The position numbers were made by a program, and so were the translations under genes. Positions 63,001-64,000 of a DNA stretch of 64,000 nucleotides are shown here, one piece after another. Positions within the stretch are counted from its first letter, which is position 1; each line of letters begins with the position of its first letter. This DNA is from Corynebacterium tuberculostearicum (GTDB lineage: Bacteria > Actinomycetota > Actinomycetes > Mycobacteriales > Mycobacteriaceae). The DNA lies in assembly GCF_016894265.1 (NCBI RefSeq), contig NZ_CP069791.1, positions 2,046,001 through 2,110,000 on the forward strand, given 5' to 3'. The notes beneath the pieces were generated by a model that was given only the letters and a program-made list of their open reading frames with translations, searched no databases and was not told the DNA's origin.

Positions 63001-63669
63001 GGCCGGGAAAATGTCTACGCGGCCCACCTCGATTTCAGGGATGGTGCGCTGGTCAGCTACGGAAAATTGGCGGATATCGGTAATCTCATCGCCCCAAAAC
63101 TCCACGCGGACCGGATAATCCAGCGTGGTGGGGAAAATATCGATGATGCCGCCGCGCGTAGCATACTCGCCGCGCTTAGCCACCATGTCTACGTGCTTAT
63201 AGGCGCGGAACTCGAGCTCGCGGACTACCTCATCAAAGTCATATTCATGATCCTCTTCAAGGTGGACGGGAGCACGGCCCTCCACCTCCTGCAGGATGGG
63301 CTGGGACAGGCCGCGGGCAGCCGTCACGATGACCTGCAGGCTATCGAGATTGTGCAGAACTTCAGCGCGGCGGCCGATGATGTCTACGCCGGGGCTCAGT
63401 CGCTCATGCGGCAAGGTCTCCCAGGCGGGGAACATGGCCACCTTCTGCCCCAGCATCGCCGTAAGCTCCGCCGTGAGGTCCTCGGCCTCGCGGCTCGTAG
63501 CGGTTACCACGAGCACTGGGGCATGATGAGCCAAGGTGCCCAAGGCCCACGGCCGGGACTGATCCAAGCCTGTGATGTGGAGGTCTTCGCCCACATGAGA
63601 AATCATGCCCTTGAGCTTGGGATCCGAGGCCGCTACCTTGAGCAGGCCGGCCAGCATTGGGGTCGCCAT
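60031..63669 (-). CDS. mfd: Transcription-repair coupling factor Mfd
   Basis: A 1212-residue DNA translocase that removes stalled RNA polymerase and recruits UvrA. In order: UvrB-like domains (residues about 1-390, with AMFPAWETLPHERLSP), an RNA polymerase interaction domain (about 510-580, LKQGDFVVHETHGIGKFLKM), the helicase core with Walker A GDVGYGKTEVAIRAAF and DEEQRFGVEHKE, and the TRG and C-terminal D7 domains. Length is normal. The start at ATG 63669 directly follows the TAG of the TetR gene, so they are cotranscribed. Confidence 0.98.
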   Translation of the reverse strand: MATPMLAGLLKVAASDPKLKGMISHVGEDLHITGLDQSRPWALGTLAHHAPVLVVTATSREAEDLTAELTAMLGQKVAMFPAWETLPHERLSPGVDIIGRRAEVLHNLDSLQVIVTAARGLSQPILQEVEGRAPVHLEEDHEYDFDEVVRELEFRAYKHVDMVAKRGEYATRGGIIDIFPTTLDYPVRVEFWGDEITDIRQFSVADQRTIPEIEVGRVDIFPARELPITDAIAKRAADLAVKHPGNPALVELLTKVSEHIPAEGMEALLPALSDAPMITLPEFLRPTTHVVMVGPEKIRRRVADLEKTDAEFLAAGWEAAAMGADGPLATEGLDTEASSYRSYESLEVSISEAGLPLWTFSPPGMLAAPEEETLPLEFEPGPTPRGNIEEIDAMMAQLLAHTNAGGRAAFIAPAQGAIKRMVDRFAEKGIRTKVATPGWEPTAGEVTLYQALSHAGLVFPKVKKPKDAEALPLVVVTETDLTGNRVGDIAEAKRRPAKRRNKVDPLALKQGDFVVHETHGIGKFLKMAERTIQSGDETSRREYIVLEYAPSKRGQPADQLWVPMDSLDLLSKYTGGESPHLSKMGGSDWKNTKKKARAAVREIAGELVELYAKRQAAPGHQFSPDNPWQAEMEDNFPFVETEDQMLAIDAVKHDMESTVPMDRVVVGDVGYGKTEVAIRAAFKAVQDGMQVAVLVPTTLLAQQHFDTFSERMTGFPVKIEVLSRFTSKKEAKDIFKGLADGSVDIVVGTHRLLQTGVHWKNLGLIVVDEEQRFGVEHKEHIKALKASVDVLTMSATPIPRTLEMSMAGIREMSTILTPPEDRHPVLTYVGAYEDKQVAAAIRRELLRDGQTFFIHNKVSDIEKKARELRDLVPEARVVVAHGQMNEEVLEQTVQGFWDREYDVLVCTTIVETGLDIANANTLIVENAHHMGLSQLHQLRGRVGRSRERGYAYFLYPKGATLTETSYDRLATIAQNNDLGAGMAVAMKDLEMRGAGNVLGAQQSGHIAGVGFDLYVRLVGEAVETFKSLARGEAPTVTDEGPKEIRIDLPVDAHIPEGYIDSERLRLEVYRKLAASQNDDDLKAVIEEMKDRFGPLPQEVLRLLSVARLRHQARRAGISDITVQGTRVKFHPVELPDSKQVRLKRLYPGSSFRAAAKAINVPFPKAGRNVTSPKLRDTELIQWAADFLSALFDVDAINVSGAQPTSNVVSVGE

Positions 63670-64000
63670 CTATTTGCCTCCTAGCTTGGGCTTTACTTCC
63701 ATACCGGACAAACCATTCCAGCATAGATTGACAATATGCGTGGCGACGACTTCCTTGTCCGGGTTGCGCTCATCCAGCCACCATTGCGCAGTGGTCGATA
63801 CCATTCCCACCAGCGCTTGACCGTAAATATCCGCCAAATCCGGGTCGATGCCACGGTGCTCAAATGCTTCGCTCAAAATATAGGAAACCTGGCCCACCGC
63901 GGAATTCAACAACGTGGAGAAGCTGCGCTCGTCACCGGGCTTGGCATCGCGCACCAGGATGAGAAAGCCATCAGTTTCTTCCTCAACATAGGTCAAAATG
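63670..64000 (-). CDS. TetR family regulator, C-terminal part (runs off the window)
   Basis: The last 110 codons of a gene that continues past the window edge. The visible part (FLILVRDAKPGDERSFSTLL, QALVGMVSTTAQWWLDER, EVVATHIVNLCWNGLSG) fits the C-terminal ligand domain of TetR regulators of the Rv1019 group, which lies upstream of mfd in M. tuberculosis. The N-terminal HTH is outside the window, so the family call rests on context and the helical pattern. Its stop touches the mfd start. Confidence 0.75.
   Translation of the reverse strand, partial: ILTYVEEETDGFLILVRDAKPGDERSFSTLLNSAVGQVSYILSEAFEHRGIDPDLADIYGQALVGMVSTTAQWWLDERNPDKEVVATHIVNLCWNGLSGMEVKPKLGGK

Overview
The window is a 64 kb piece of a Corynebacterium chromosome; the species cannot be resolved from the sequence alone. 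Reasons: mycothiol S-conjugate amidase (mca), LGFP, DUF3558, DUF4245, DUF4307, DUF5997 and DUF6542 family proteins, a lysine permease very like LysI, several genes with GTG starts and little or no leader, and a gene order that follows the actinobacterial backbone. From established knowledge of M. tuberculosis, the right-hand part (TetR-mfd-mazG-lytic transglycosylase-eno-ftsB-DUF501-ppx) matches the Rv1019-Rv1026 order. The middle (greA-DUF4307-mca-small membrane protein-uppS-coaA-glyA-phoH2-fumC-glpX-DUF4245-xseB-xseA-ispH-DUF6542-ychF) matches the Rv1080-Rv1112 region, with local insertions. No rRNA, CRISPR array, complete IS element or prophage was seen.

Layout. 1-6.3 kb: a secreted protein, DUF402 and DUF808 proteins, a ZIP metal transporter with a perfect palindrome before its start, a BCCT osmolyte transporter and an unrecognised protein. 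6.4-16.8 kb: a selenocysteine locus, with selB, selA and tRNA-Sec (selC) on the minus strand, selD divergent, and a three-subunit formate dehydrogenase. The catalytic subunit fdhA is one gene read through an in-frame TGA at 16190-16192, followed by a SECIS-like hairpin. Together these genes make selenophosphate, charge tRNA-Sec, recode UGA and use it in a membrane-anchored (NrfD-type) formate dehydrogenase that would feed electrons from formate into the quinone pool. 16.8-21.8 kb: pyroglutamyl peptidase, a secreted or anchored thermonuclease bracketed by three copies of a hairpin repeat, a dicarboxylate/amino-acid symporter and a PRC-barrel/DUF2382 stress-type protein. 21.8-34.5 kb: CDF metal exporter, PfpI/DJ-1 protein, ychF, AI-2E family permease, rmuC, ispH, xseAB, glpX, fumC. 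34.6-39.2 kb: a TetR/MFS efflux pair with a double palindromic operator, a GNAT acetyltransferase and a PIN-PhoH protein. 39.3-47.1 kb: LGFP lipoprotein, a LysR effector domain without HTH opposite DUF5997, glyA, coaA, uppS, mca, greA. 47.1-50 kb: an orphan PPE-like plus DUF3558 lipoprotein pair that looks like a type VII secretion substrate unit. 50-64 kb: Bax-inhibitor protein, a tRNA with a UAA anticodon, ppx, DUF501, ftsB, an accessory insert (two paralogous lipoproteins and an HNH endonuclease), eno, a lytic transglycosylase, mazG, lysI, mfd and the end of a TetR gene.

The most notable points are the selenoprotein system; the near absence of TGA as a stop codon (by my reading 59 of 60 genes end in TAA or TAG, and the only TGA stop is in fdhB, next to the recoded TGA of fdhA); the hairpin repeats around the nuclease gene; the orphan PPE/DUF3558 pair; and the insert that splits eno from ftsB. 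Start sites were adjusted by hand where a Shine-Dalgarno sequence or family length supports it; family assignments come from motif recognition, without database searches.
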